DNA of 64,000 bases, from positions 2,344,501 to 2,408,500 of the forward strand of contig JAUPFL010000001.1 in the NCBI GenBank assembly GCA_030562215.1, read 5' to 3'. Source of the DNA: Peribacillus frigoritolerans. Lineage in GTDB: Bacteria > Bacillota > Bacilli > Bacillales > DSM-1321. Shown here in pieces: positions 25,582 to 34,349 of the stretch. The translations under genes and the position numbers were made by a program. The first letter of the stretch is position 1. Every line of letters starts with the position of its first letter. The notes beneath the pieces are model-generated. The model was not told the DNA's origin and searched no databases. It saw only the letters and a list, made by a program, of their open reading frames with translations.

Positions 25582-25839
25582 ATGAAGGTGGTTCTTCAAG
25601 CAATTATAGGATCAATTTCAATTCATGTAATCTATGTAGTCGTAATGATGTTAGTCGGTTATATAAAAACAAAAAACTATAAACCAGATATTGAGAGTGC
25701 ATGGGATATAGTAGAAACCCTTCAAAACAAGGTAGAGTTTGGGAGTGTTACGCCTCCTCATTATTACGTATTATCATTTTTGGGAGTATCTGTAATATGT
25801 GGAATTGTAATTTTATCATATGAAAAGTTAATGAACTAA
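25582..25839 (+). CDS. Small membrane protein (85 aa)
   Basis: Excellent SD (AAAAAGGAGG, 6 nt). Two membrane helices ('AIIGSISIHVIYVVVMMLVG', 'YYVLSFLGVSVICGIVILSY') flank a 40-residue polar loop ('KPDIESAWDIVETLQNKVEF'). No recognised family. Its stop codon lies inside the first core of element copy F, so gene and element are directly fused. This is the tightest gene-element junction in the array. Confidence 0.7.
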   Translation: MKVVLQAIIGSISIHVIYVVVMMLVGYIKTKNYKPDIESAWDIVETLQNKVEFGSVTPPHYYVLSFLGVSVICGIVILSYEKLMN

Positions 25840-25895
25840 CGGGCGTTACTTGAACGATGGTAATGCCCTTTTTATTAACAGGGAGTTTAATGGAA
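25832..25895 (+). repeat. Punctuating element, copy F
   Basis: First core GAACTAACGGGCGTTACTTG; the hairpin GGGCGTTAC/GTAATGCCC uses part of the core; T-run TTTTTATT; degenerate second core AACAGGGAGTTTAATG. Confidence 0.75.
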
Positions 25896-25956
25896 GAATT
25901 ATATGGCTGGATATTGTACAGTTTTGGTCATTAAAATAGGATTGGGGAGGCATTTT

Positions 25957-26160
25957 ATGAATTATGAATATAAAGAGAAAGAAAAGAAAAATGGACCATA
26001 TGTTTCAATTAGGGATAAAGGTGAGAATTCATTATTAGAAGTAGAAAGAAAAGGAAATCAGATAGAAATAGTTACATATTGGCGTAATGATAAAAAAACC
26101 AAATTTACAATGCCCGTAGAACTGTTTGAAAAAATGTCCAAAGGAATAATTCAAGATTAA
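25957..26160 (+). CDS. Small soluble protein (67 aa)
   Basis: The Met at 25,957 follows SD TTGGGGAGG; the upstream in-frame extension to 25,903 has no SD. 'MNYEYKEKEKKNGPYVSIRD', 'KGENSLLEVERKGNQIEIVT', 'YWRNDKKTKFTMPVELFEKM'. Charged, likely all-beta, with no known domain. It lies between copies F and G; copy G starts about 16 nt after its stop. Confidence 0.65.
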   Translation: MNYEYKEKEKKNGPYVSIRDKGENSLLEVERKGNQIEIVTYWRNDKKTKFTMPVELFEKMSKGIIQD

Positions 26161-26174
26161 CACAATGTGTTATT

Positions 26175-26252
26175 GCATTTAACGGGTGCTTTACTTTATT
26201 ACCAGGAGCTGATCAGCAGCTCCTTTTCTAATAATGCAACAAACGATCAGCA
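26175..26252 (+). repeat. Punctuating element, copy G
   Basis: First core CATTTAACGGGTGCTTTAC, hairpin GGAGCTGATCAGCAGCTCC, TTTTCTAATAATG, second core CAACAAACGATCAGC (degenerate). Confidence 0.75.
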
Positions 26253-26295
26253 ATCCTGTATTACTGAAATACTAAAAGTTTGTGAAGAGATCTAC

Positions 26296-26391
26296 TTAAA
26301 CTAACGGGTGCGTTAGTTCATTAACAGGGGTTGCTGCGGCAGAATTTTTCTTATGGCACTAACGGGGCAGAATAGTTGAAGAGTGCTGTCT
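26296..26391 (+). repeat. Punctuating element, copy H
   Basis: First core AACTAACGGGTGCGTTAGTT, then CATTAACA, a damaged hairpin (GGGTTGCTGCGGCAGAA), T-run, CTTATGGC, second core ACTAACGGGGCAGAATAGTT, GAAGA. Only about 45 bp separate it from copy G, with no gene between. Confidence 0.88.
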
Positions 26392-26605
26392 TATCTTTAT
26401 TCAACAATTGGGCCATTTTGTTGAATAAGGGAAGGAATTATTAGAAAGTGAATAGAAGCTTTAAGTTATTCAATTAACTTTCCAATTGAAGAAGAATGGT
26501 ATTAAACAAGGATATTTGTTCTTGTTTTTTTTTTATAAAAATTAAAGCTAAATGAAGAGTAAGTTTGTCTAATAGATGTAAGTAAAAAATGAGAGGGGAA
26601 TTACC

Positions 26606-27127
26606 ATTATACGTTTAGTAAAAAAGGCTCAAAAAGGAAATGACAAGGCTTTTTTAAAGATTTTCCAACAATGTGAAGAAGATATCTATCGAATGGCTTA
26701 TGTATATGTGAAAAATAAAGATGATGCTTTAGATGTAGTTCAAGAAGTGGCATATCAGTCATTTAAAAAGATAGATACCTTGAAAAAACCAGAATATTTT
26801 AAAACATGGTTGATGAGAATTGCGATGAACTGTGCAATCAATTTAGTTAAAAAGAATAAAAAAGTGGTTCCACTAAATCCAGAATTTGAAGAATTCGTCG
26901 GTTCAGATGATGAAGACATTCCTCTTTCTTTATCATTACAAGAGTTAATGGATACTTTGCAAGAGGATGAAAAAAGCGTTATTTTAATGAAGTTTTATAA
27001 CGACAATACATTAAAAGAAATATCTGAAGCACTAGAAATACCTCTTGGAACTGCTAAATCAATATTATATCGAGCATTAGATAAACTTCGTAAAAATTAT
27101 AAAAAGGAGGTTGGTTATTATGAATAA
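26606..27127 (+). CDS. ECF-type RNA polymerase sigma factor
   Basis: Region 2: 'IRLVKKAQKGNDKAFLKIFQ', 'QCEEDIYRMAYVYVKNKDDA', 'LDVVQEVAYQSFKKIDTLKK', 'YFKTWLMRIAMNCAINLVKK'. Region 4: 'EDEKSVILMKFYNDNTLKEI', 'SEALEIPLGTAKSILYRALD'. It resembles SigV/SigM-type factors of the B. cereus group. There is no ATG/GTG/TTG in frame from the stop at 26,579 to 26,693; the SD GAGGGG lies 7 nt before an ATT at 26,606, which gives the expected N-terminus. Alternatively an indel fuses ATG 26,589 (MRGELP) to this frame. It overlaps the next gene by 8 bp. Confidence 0.85.
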   Translation: MIRLVKKAQKGNDKAFLKIFQQCEEDIYRMAYVYVKNKDDALDVVQEVAYQSFKKIDTLKKPEYFKTWLMRIAMNCAINLVKKNKKVVPLNPEFEEFVGSDDEDIPLSLSLQELMDTLQEDEKSVILMKFYNDNTLKEISEALEIPLGTAKSILYRALDKLRKNYKKEVGYYE

Positions 27128-27842
27128 TAATTTAAAACAAGAGTTAGCTAAAATAGAAATTCCAATTGAACTTCACGAAAAAAGTAAAATGGGTGTAAAA
27201 AAGCAAAATCAGAAATGGAAAATAAGATAAAGAGGCACGTAAGAAAACGTTTAGTCTCAGCTATTTTAGCAGCAGCATTGCTAATTCCGACTAGTGCTTT
27301 TTGCTTATCAATCCATTTTGGCAGATGGATTGTATGGATCATTTGAGAATCTCAAAAAACATGTAGCAAGCTTAACTATGGATGGTTATATGACTTTTAA
27401 TGCAAAATTATTGCAAGCAAAAGGAGAATTAGGAGAAAAAGAATATGAGAAATTTAAAGAGTCTTTGCATGTAATTACTGATGCTAAATTGAAGTATGGA
27501 GACAAGTATGGGAATACTGATTTTGATCAAGTGCCTTCTAAACAAAAAGCTGAGATTAAAAAAGCCTCGATGGAATTACAACCGTATTTTGATAAATTAA
27601 ACGGATATACATCAAGTCAAGAAATCTTAGATTCTAGAGAATATGAACTGTACATTGAAGCTCTCATGACATACGAAAAAGTGTTAGCACAGGGGAAAGT
27701 AGATACAAGTAAAGGTCCCGTAGAGGTAGAAAAACTTCCTAAAGAACTTCAGGGGGAATTTCAAAAAGCAAAGGATTTTATAGAATATGTAAGCAACAAG
27801 CAGCAAACAATAAAAGAACAAGAACATACTTTTCATAAATAG
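27120..27842 (+). CDS. DUF3600 anti-sigma-like membrane protein (frameshifted)
   Basis: The ATG overlaps the sigma gene stop; SD AAAGGAGG lies within that gene. A cytosolic N-terminus 'LKQELAKIEIPIELHEKSKM' joins (changes near 27,205 and 27,303) to a membrane helix 'RLVSAILAAALLIPTSAFAY' and an extracellular DUF3600 domain ('ILADGLYGSFENLKKHVASL', 'AKLKYGDKYGNTDFDQVPSK', 'YFDKLNGYTSSQEILDSREY'). Layout and gene pairing are those of anti-sigma factors that hold the partner ECF sigma at the membrane until a signal arrives. Confidence 0.8.
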
Positions 27843-28043
27843 ATATCACAAACGCTGAGCAACACAATATTAGTAAAAATGGATCTTCGATTGGAGATCC
27901 TTTTACTGATTATTTAATTAAAACCCCAATTGTTCAATTTCTAATAAGGCTCGTTTTAAAGTATTATCGTTGCGGAAAAAGCAATATTTATTTTTCAGTA
28001 GTGCTTAACGTTGTAAATCCGCATTTTCCTGATTGGGCTCCTT

Positions 28044-28122
28044 ATTCAACAAACGGGCGCGATTCTTTAATAAGAATCGCTTTTTCTTAATGAACTAACG
28101 AGTGCGTTAGTTCTATAAGGAT
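28044..28122 (+). repeat. Punctuating element, copy I
   Basis: First core CAACAAACGGGCGCGATTC, hairpin GCGATTCTTTAATAAGAATCGC, T-run, CTTAATGA, second core ACTAACGAGTGCGTTAGTTC. Confidence 0.8.
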
Positions 28123-28264
28123 TACTAAAAATAATCAATCTATTTTATAAAAATTGTAAACTAAATCAATAGAAAAGAATCCATTTTGATCAATCTTTAT
28201 TTCAAAGTACAGTTGATTCTTTTTTCAACAGATGCTTTAGCACAATAAGAGAAATGAAAAAGTC

Positions 28265-28490
28265 CATCATTACTGGAAACAACGATTGCTACAGATGCAC
28301 TCATTTTTGGTTATGATGCTAGCTTTATGGCGGCAACAATTTTAGCTTCCTGTGCTTGCATTCTTGCTTTATTCCTTAAGAAAAAAGATCCAAATGCCAA
28401 ATCATCATCTATGATGCATAAATATAAGGAAGTATATTCAATAAATCTCTCTTTAATCATGATGTATTGTCAATTGAAACACATGTCCTA
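28265..28490 (+). pseudogene. C-terminal fragment of an MFS transporter
   Basis: 'LETTIATDALIFGYDASFMA', 'ATILASCACILALFLKKKDP' is the last membrane helix and tail of a major facilitator of the 12/14-helix drug-export type. No upstream part is present and no start or SD is seen, so it is a remnant. Confidence 0.55.
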
Positions 28491-28794
28491 AAAGGGCATG
28501 TGTTTTTGCCATGTTGTTTTTTAGTTCTACTTAATGTTATTCAATAAACTTTTACAAAAAAATTAATTTTCTTTACACAGTTAATATTGAGTTAACATTA
28601 TTAGACTATCTTTTACATATCGAGTTTGTTTTTAATAAAATCAGTTGAGTAATATAACCCTTCTTTAAAAATTGGTTTTCTTCATACAAACTCTTTAAAA
28701 TCTTTGATAGAAGTTATCATAAATCATTTGTTCGTTAGAACAGTATAAACGGACAACCCTTTGAAATCTATTATAGAAAGGAGAACCATTTCAT
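28491..28794. promoter_or_regulatory. Promoter region of the VTC/DUF4956/CotH operon
   Basis: Two direct repeats with 11-bp period, GTTAATATT (28,580) and GTTAACATT (28,591), have the spacing of OmpR-family response regulator sites. TTTACA (28,612-28,617), 18 bp, TAAAAT (28,636-28,641) is a candidate promoter just downstream. The response regulator at 32,227 is the obvious candidate ligand; this is inference. Confidence 0.4.
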
Positions 28795-29496
28795 ATGCCA
28801 ATTCACACTTCATTTAATCCAAATGGCCGACAAGAACTAAAGCATGGGATTACTTATATTGAATACATGTTGTTAAAGAATAAGTTAAGACATGTAATGA
28901 AACTCGATCCTAACGCTGGTCCCAACCGTAAATACCTCATTCGTTCTTGCTATTTTGATAATATCAATAACAAAATTTTGAATGAGAAAAAAGAGGGCTA
29001 CCTTAATCGCGATAAATATCGTGTTCGTATTTATGGAAAAAGTGCAGATGTTGTAAACCTAGAGCGAAAAAGTAAGAGGAATAACTTAACATTTAAGTCA
29101 AAGTGTAAAACTTCAAAAGAAGAATTTGAAAAGATGCGTATAGGCGATATTGAGTGGATGAAGGAAGATGACCGAGAACTTATACGTGATTTATATATTG
29201 AAATGACGCAATATCAGCTGAAGCCGATGACAGTTGTTGATTATCAACGTGAAGCCTATATTTATTTATATGGTAATGTTCGGATAACCTTTGACAGCAA
29301 AGTACAGTCCAGTATTCGAAACACTGATATGTTCAATAAGTACCTGCCAATGGTAGATGTACTTGAACCAACCGAAGTCATTCTTGAGGTTAAATATGAC
29401 GAATATTTACCAGAAATCATACGAAATATGTTGCAAGGCATTAACACTCAGCATGAAGCATATTCAAAATACCAATTAAGCCGTATGTACGTTTAA
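28795..29496 (+). CDS. VTC-domain polyphosphate polymerase-like protein
   Basis: 233 residues, intact. The VTC domain is a triphosphate tunnel enzyme that in yeast Vtc4 makes polyphosphate from ATP. Tunnel residues can be seen in order: E/K in 'RQELKHGITYIEYM', 'KYLIRSCYFDN', R-x-R in 'DKYRVRIYGKS', 'LERKSKRNNLTFKSKCK', R in 'VDYQREAYIY', D in 'VRITFDSKV' and E-x-K in 'VILEVKYDEYLP'. SD GAAAGGAGAA lies 8 nt before the ATG. It is followed by a DUF4956 membrane protein and a CotH-like protein, a recurrent trio. The product of the reaction is unproven here. Confidence 0.88.
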   Translation: MPIHTSFNPNGRQELKHGITYIEYMLLKNKLRHVMKLDPNAGPNRKYLIRSCYFDNINNKILNEKKEGYLNRDKYRVRIYGKSADVVNLERKSKRNNLTFKSKCKTSKEEFEKMRIGDIEWMKEDDRELIRDLYIEMTQYQLKPMTVVDYQREAYIYLYGNVRITFDSKVQSSIRNTDMFNKYLPMVDVLEPTEVILEVKYDEYLPEIIRNMLQGINTQHEAYSKYQLSRMYV

Positions 29497-29525
29497 GCTA
29501 GGGTTTAATCAGAAGGAGTAACATG

Positions 29526-30215
29526 ATGGATAAAAATACAATTAATTTCAATGATATTTTTAAATCAAGCTTCATAGAGAACACATCTTCATTTTCAATA
29601 ACAGATTCCCTACTAGGGCTACTATCTGCCTTTTTACTTGGCTTATTTATTTATGCCATATACAAAAAAACCTTTAACGGAGTAATTTACTCCCATTCAT
29701 TTAATATTGCGATCATGATTATGACCATGGCTACCGCCTTAATTATAATGGGTATAAGCTCAAATGTTTTATTATCACTAGGTATGGTTGGTGCATTATC
29801 GATTGTCCGTTTCCGTACACCGATTAAAGACCCAATGGATTTAATCTATTTATTCTGGTCCATTGTAATTGGTATACTTTGCGGTGCAGGCTTCATTTTA
29901 CTTGCTGTATTAGGATCCATTATTATTGGTTTAGTATTGATTGTGTTCGTAAACAAAATTACAGTTGAAAACCCCTATCTAGTTGTCGTAAAATTTGACG
30001 CTGAAGCAACCGGCCAAGAAATTGAAACCATTTTAAAAAAGAATACCAAAAAATTCAGTTTAAAATCTAAATCAATGATGATGACGAATGAAACTGAAGC
30101 CACGTATGAAGTACGTGTAAAAGAAAATGATTCACAAATTATAAATAGTATTGCCAGAGTGAAGGGCGTATCGTCTGCTGTCATGTTAAGTTATGATGGT
30201 AACTTTACAGCGTAA
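29526..30215 (+). CDS. DUF4956 membrane protein
   Basis: About 229 residues with four N-terminal membrane helices ('LLGLLSAFLLGLFIYAIYKK', 'IAIMIMTMATALIIMGISSN', 'LYLFWSIVIGILCGAGFI'-type segments) and a conserved 'SLGMVGALSIVRFRTPIKDP' loop typical of DUF4956. A cytosolic alpha/beta domain ends the protein ('KGVSSAVMLSYDGNF'). SD AAGGAG. The family is found beside VTC-domain and CotH genes and is thought to be the membrane partner of the VTC protein; the direct function is unknown. Confidence 0.85.
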   Translation: MDKNTINFNDIFKSSFIENTSSFSITDSLLGLLSAFLLGLFIYAIYKKTFNGVIYSHSFNIAIMIMTMATALIIMGISSNVLLSLGMVGALSIVRFRTPIKDPMDLIYLFWSIVIGILCGAGFILLAVLGSIIIGLVLIVFVNKITVENPYLVVVKFDAEATGQEIETILKKNTKKFSLKSKSMMMTNETEATYEVRVKENDSQIINSIARVKGVSSAVMLSYDGNFTA

Positions 30216-30272
30216 CGCAGTATTAGGAAATCTGTTTCGGCGGGTTTCCTATTTTTAAAAGGAGTGCAATAG

Positions 30273-32071
30273 ATGATAAGTAATAAATTTGTATACTCAA
30301 TAATGGCTTGCTTAATCACTCTTTTTTTAATCGTCCTCATGGTCCTGCCGAATCTAAATGTTGAAGCCAAACATGATGAATTTTCCTATGAAACAAAGCT
30401 ATTTAATGAAAAAAAGTCACTACTATCAATATTGAAATAGATGAAAAAGATTGGGCAGGTATGATGGAAAACCCTACGGCTGAGGAAATTAAGGAAGCAA
30501 CAGTAACTGTAAATGGAAAGCGAATTAATAATATAGGGATTAGGACAAAAGGCAATTCCTCTCTAACGTCGGTGGCTTCGAGTGATTCAAAGCGTTTTAG
30601 TTTAAAACTAGATTTTGACTATTACGATAGTTCACAAAGCATTTATGGATTAAAAAAACTGAATTTAAATAACAATTTTAGTGATACAACCCAGATGAAA
30701 GAGTATGTATCTTATGAAATTCTGGAATCAATGGGACTTTCCACTCCGGAGCATTCTTATATGAATGTCACGGTCAATGGCGAGGATTATGGCTTGATGC
30801 TGGGAGTCGAAGCGGTTGATGAGACCTTCCTTGCAAAAAATTACGGAAGCAATGACGGCTTTTTGTTTAAGCCGGATGGAACTGGAAGTGATTTGAAATA
30901 TATAAGCTCTGACATTGATGATTACTCAGGTCTTAATCCAAAAACAAACGAATCCAATATCGATCAATCCAATATTCTGGACATGATTGATGTAATTAAT
31001 AATGGTGGAGACATAGAAGAGTATATCGATGTAGATAACATGTTACGCTATTTTGCCACAACGACAGCCCTTGTCAGTATGGATAGCTATCAAGGCATGT
31101 TGAAGCATAACTATTATCTATATGAGGAGGACGGGAAATTTTCGATCATCCCTTGGGATTATAATATGGCATTCGGTTCATTCTCCATGGGCGGAATGGG
31201 CAGCAAAGGAATGCAGATGCCAGAAGGAATGGACCCTTCAAAATTAGGTAATATGGACGTGTCCAAAGAAGAAATGAAACTTCCGGAAGGACAAAAGTCG
31301 TCTAAAGGCTTTGAAGGTGGTAACATGCTGGATGCAATGACAAATCAAGATATCATGTCAGAAGAATCGATTAACTTTGACATTTCTAATCCTGTTTCAG
31401 GTACAACTATAGAAGATCGGCCTTTGTTGAATGCCCTTTTAAAAAACAAGGAGTATTTAGCCACTTATGAAAAATATCTAAAGGAACTATCAACCCAATA
31501 TTTTACTGAAGAGAATGTAAGCAAAATAACAAAAGAAGTGTCAGCCACCATATTAACGTATGTAGAAGCGGATCCATCCAAATTTGGGACGACAGAACAG
31601 TTCCTAGAAGGTGTAAGCGGTGAAAAGAGCCTGGCTGCCTTTGCTGGTGCTCGCTCAGATTCCATCTTAAAGCAGCTTTCTGGTGAGTTGGTTATTGATA
31701 AAAAGCCTGCCTCTGAAGAAGCTGAAGCAGCTAATGGAACGGTGCCTTCAAATGAAGAGCAAAAACAAACGTCTCCTAAAGGAGATGATCCAAGCGGGGC
31801 GGCCGAGGGGAAGGAGCCACCTGATGGTGTCGAACTAGGCCAGATGCCGGAGGGGATGGACCCAAGTAAGATGCCAGAAGGAATGAAACCTCCGGAAGGG
31901 TTTGATCCAAGCCAAATGGCTAAAGGAATGGCATCAGGGCAAATGGCTAAAGGCGGAACTGCCGATCCTTCCGTTTCCATGAGAAACTTGGCATTGACTC
32001 TAGGTTCACTGCTCATCTTACTCATTGCCATATTTGGTGTAAGCAAATTCAACCGTCGTGGCTTTCGTTAA
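30273..32071 (+). CDS. Secreted, membrane-anchored CotH kinase family protein (frameshifted)
   Basis: ATG at 30,273 after SD AAAGGAG. A signal-anchor ('VYSIMACLITLFLIVLMVLP') leads, after a frame change near 30,415, to the CotH domain: 'TINIEIDEKDWAGMMENP', 'IGIRTKGNSSL', 'KRFSLKLDFDYYDSSQSIYG', 'LGVEAVDETFLAKNYGSNDG', 'MLKHNYYLYEEDGKFSIIPW' and 'DYNMAFGSF', the atypical kinase core with the D-Y-N site. Met/Gly/Pro-rich linkers with 'MPEGMDPSK' repeats follow, then a C-terminal membrane helix ('LALTLGSLLILLIAIFGVSK'). About 598 residues. Unlike spore CotH it faces outside the cell. It belongs to the VTC-DUF4956-CotH trio. Confidence 0.88.
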
Positions 32072-32114
32072 ATAAGCTTTAATTGTAACCTAAGTATGTA
32101 AATAAGCCTGTATG

Positions 32115-32158
32115 AAAAAGCGATGTTTTGTACAATAGTACAATTACATCGCTTTTTT
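32115..32158 (+). terminator. Rho-independent terminator
   Basis: AAAAAGCGATGT...ACATCGCTTTTTT with an inner TTGTAC/GTACAA stem. It separates the CotH operon from the two-component genes. Confidence 0.85.
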
Positions 32159-32226
32159 ATAGATACTAACCAAGGATATAAATTCCTAGAAATAGTAGGC
32201 ATAGAATGGTCAAAGGAGGACGAATA

Positions 32227-32907
32227 TTGGTGAAAATTTTGATTGTTGATGATGATATGCACATTCGTGAATTAATGAAATTGTATTTAGAAGATGAACA
32301 TTTTGAAGTAATTGAGAAAAGTAATGGACAATTAGCGTATGAATATTTAGAAAATCATAGTGCAGACCTTATTATATTAGATATCATGATGCCTAAAATG
32401 GACGGTATCACACTCTGCCAAGAAATCCGGAAACTGCATGATATTCCCATTTTAATGATTACAGCAAAGGATCAAGCGCAGGATCGGATTAGAGGATTTC
32501 AAGTAGGTACGGATGATTATTTAGCAAAGCCCTTTGACCCAGTAGAAATGGTCCTTCGTGTTAAAGCACTATTAAAAAGAGCGAGTATCCATACAGGTCA
32601 AACATTACCGATAGGCAAAATCTCATTAGACCGAACCACTTATGAAATCACATACCCGACTGGTGAGAAAGAAATCTTACCTCTAAAAGAGTTTGAAATT
32701 CTTTTCTTGTTGGGTAGTTATTCAGGCCAAGTATTTACTCGTGAAGTGCTGCTCGAAAAGATCTGGGGTATGGATTTTATGGGAGTCGACCGAACTATAG
32801 ATGTTCATATTCGCAAGCTAAGACAACGTTTAGAACCTTATGATACGGCTATGCAAATCGTCACACTCAGGGGAATTGGTTATCGAATTGAGGTACAGGA
32901 TGTTTAA
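32227..32907 (+). CDS. OmpR/PhoB-family response regulator
   Basis: Receiver domain with 'ILIVDDDMHIRELMKLYLED', phospho-acceptor Asp in 'LIILDIMMPKMDGI', Thr in 'ILMITAKDQ' and Lys in 'DDYLAKPFDP'. C-terminal winged helix: 'LKEFEILFLLGSYSGQVFTR', 'EVLLEKIWGMDFMGVDRTID', 'VHIRKLRQRLEP'. A TTG start lies 7 nt after AAAGGAGG; the ATG 21 nt earlier precedes the SD and cannot use it. The stop overlaps the kinase gene by 8 bp. It is probably linked to the preceding VTC/CotH operon. Confidence 0.92.
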   Translation: MVKILIVDDDMHIRELMKLYLEDEHFEVIEKSNGQLAYEYLENHSADLIILDIMMPKMDGITLCQEIRKLHDIPILMITAKDQAQDRIRGFQVGTDDYLAKPFDPVEMVLRVKALLKRASIHTGQTLPIGKISLDRTTYEITYPTGEKEILPLKEFEILFLLGSYSGQVFTREVLLEKIWGMDFMGVDRTIDVHIRKLRQRLEPYDTAMQIVTLRGIGYRIEVQDV

Positions 32908-34222
32908 AAGCTTATACGTTAGACTTGCCGTTACATTTGTTGGAATTGTTGTCCTAAGCTTTCTCATCGCATTGTCAGTAACTTCGCATTTTTATAAAAA
33001 TCGTTTCGAAGAAGTTATAAAGGATGAAATATCTGATGTAACACAATCGATTGAAGCGCAATTACAATATGCAACCTTCAATGAAATAAAAGAAAATATT
33101 CAATTGATTTATCGCTACCAAATTGATTTCATTCAATACGGAAAGAGTTCAAATAAGATTCCTAAAGATGAATTGGAAAAAATTTATTCTGGTAAAGAAA
33201 TTTACAACCTAACACCAGGGCCTGATATGTATATTGGACTGCCTATAACAATTGAAGGTGAGAAAGGAGCATTAATTATTAAGAAAAAGGAATTTGAAAT
33301 GTCAATGTTATTTGAATCCCTTTCCACCATCACTTGGATTGCCATATTAATAGGAACCATCATTATACTTATTATCACAAAAAGCATTGTCTATCCCGTT
33401 AAAAAGTTAACAGAAGCAACAAAACAACTTGCACAAGGGAATTTTGATGCAACTTATCAAACAAAGCGAAAAGACGAAATTGGCCAGCTTACAGAAAGCT
33501 TTATCGAAATGGCAGAGGAATTAAGCCTACTTGTTAAGATGCGAGAGGATTTTGTATCGAACGTATCCCATGAATTTCAAACCCCTATTACATCAATTTT
33601 AGGTTTTACCAAGGCACTTCAGCACAAGCAGCTTACAGAGGAACAGCGAAAACGTTACTTATCCATTATTAGAAGTGAAAGTGAGCGGTTATCCTATCTC
33701 AGTAAAGATATTTTAAGATTATCTCATTTGCAGCATGGGCAATATCAACTCGTACTTTCAACGTTTTCCATTGATGAACAAATTCGCAAAGTATTGATTA
33801 CCCAAGAGCCTCAATGGTCTACGAAAAACTTAAATATTTCACTTGATATGGAACACTTTTTTATAGAAGCCGATAAGAATTTATTACAACAGGTTTGGGT
33901 GAATCTTATTAGCAATGCTATTAAATTTTCTCCTGAAAACGGTGAAATATATGTGCGTGTGAAGAAAGTAAATAGGGATAAGGTTGAAGTCTTCATTCAG
34001 GATCTTGGCCCTGGCATACCAGAGGATGAGCAAAAACTTATTTTCACCCCTTTTTATAAGATTGACCAAGGACGCGATGCAGCCGTTAAAGGAAATGGAC
34101 TAGGGCTAACAATCGTGCAACAAATAGTAGCTCTGCATCATGGTACCATTCAAATTGTTAGTGAGTATGGAAACGGTACAACCTTCATTGTAACCCTTCT
34201 AAATAAGCTTTCAATTAACTAA
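32900..34222 (+). CDS. Sensor histidine kinase
   Basis: 440 residues, intact. N-terminal helix ('LAVTFVGIVVLSFLIALSVT'), extracellular sensor domain of about 110 residues, second helix ('TITWIAILIGTIIILIITKS'), HAMP linker ('IVYPVKKLTEATKQLAQGNF'), HisKA with the phospho-His in 'VSNVSHEFQTPITSILGF', and HATPase_c boxes 'NLISNAIKFSPENGEI' (N), 'IQDLGPGIPEDE' (G1) and 'KGNGLGLTIVQQIV' (G2). The usual H-E-L/F-x-T-P is present. It is translationally coupled to the response regulator. The signal is unknown. Confidence 0.93.
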   Translation: MFKSLYVRLAVTFVGIVVLSFLIALSVTSHFYKNRFEEVIKDEISDVTQSIEAQLQYATFNEIKENIQLIYRYQIDFIQYGKSSNKIPKDELEKIYSGKEIYNLTPGPDMYIGLPITIEGEKGALIIKKKEFEMSMLFESLSTITWIAILIGTIIILIITKSIVYPVKKLTEATKQLAQGNFDATYQTKRKDEIGQLTESFIEMAEELSLLVKMREDFVSNVSHEFQTPITSILGFTKALQHKQLTEEQRKRYLSIIRSESERLSYLSKDILRLSHLQHGQYQLVLSTFSIDEQIRKVLITQEPQWSTKNLNISLDMEHFFIEADKNLLQQVWVNLISNAIKFSPENGEIYVRVKKVNRDKVEVFIQDLGPGIPEDEQKLIFTPFYKIDQGRDAAVKGNGLGLTIVQQIVALHHGTIQIVSEYGNGTTFIVTLLNKLSIN

Positions 34223-34288
34223 TTGCAAATGTATACACATTATATAGGGCGCTTTTCCGAAGGAATGATTGAGCTCTTGTTCATTACA

Positions 34289-34323
34289 GAAAACCAGCTA
34301 ATATCTGATATTAGCTGGTTTTC
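34289..34323 (+). terminator. Rho-independent terminator after the kinase
   Basis: GAAAACCAGCTAATATC and its complement form a 16-17 bp stem. Flanking T and A runs allow use on both strands. Confidence 0.8.
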
Positions 34324-34349
34324 TCCAATCAAAATGATGAAAACTATGA

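Noticed and set aside
19967..28122. Calling the array a true integron
   Set aside because: No IntI-type integrase with its extra domain, and the cores lack the R-Y-Y-Y-A-A-C / G-T-T-R-R-R-Y pairing at the outer ends of the element. Only the general plan is similar.
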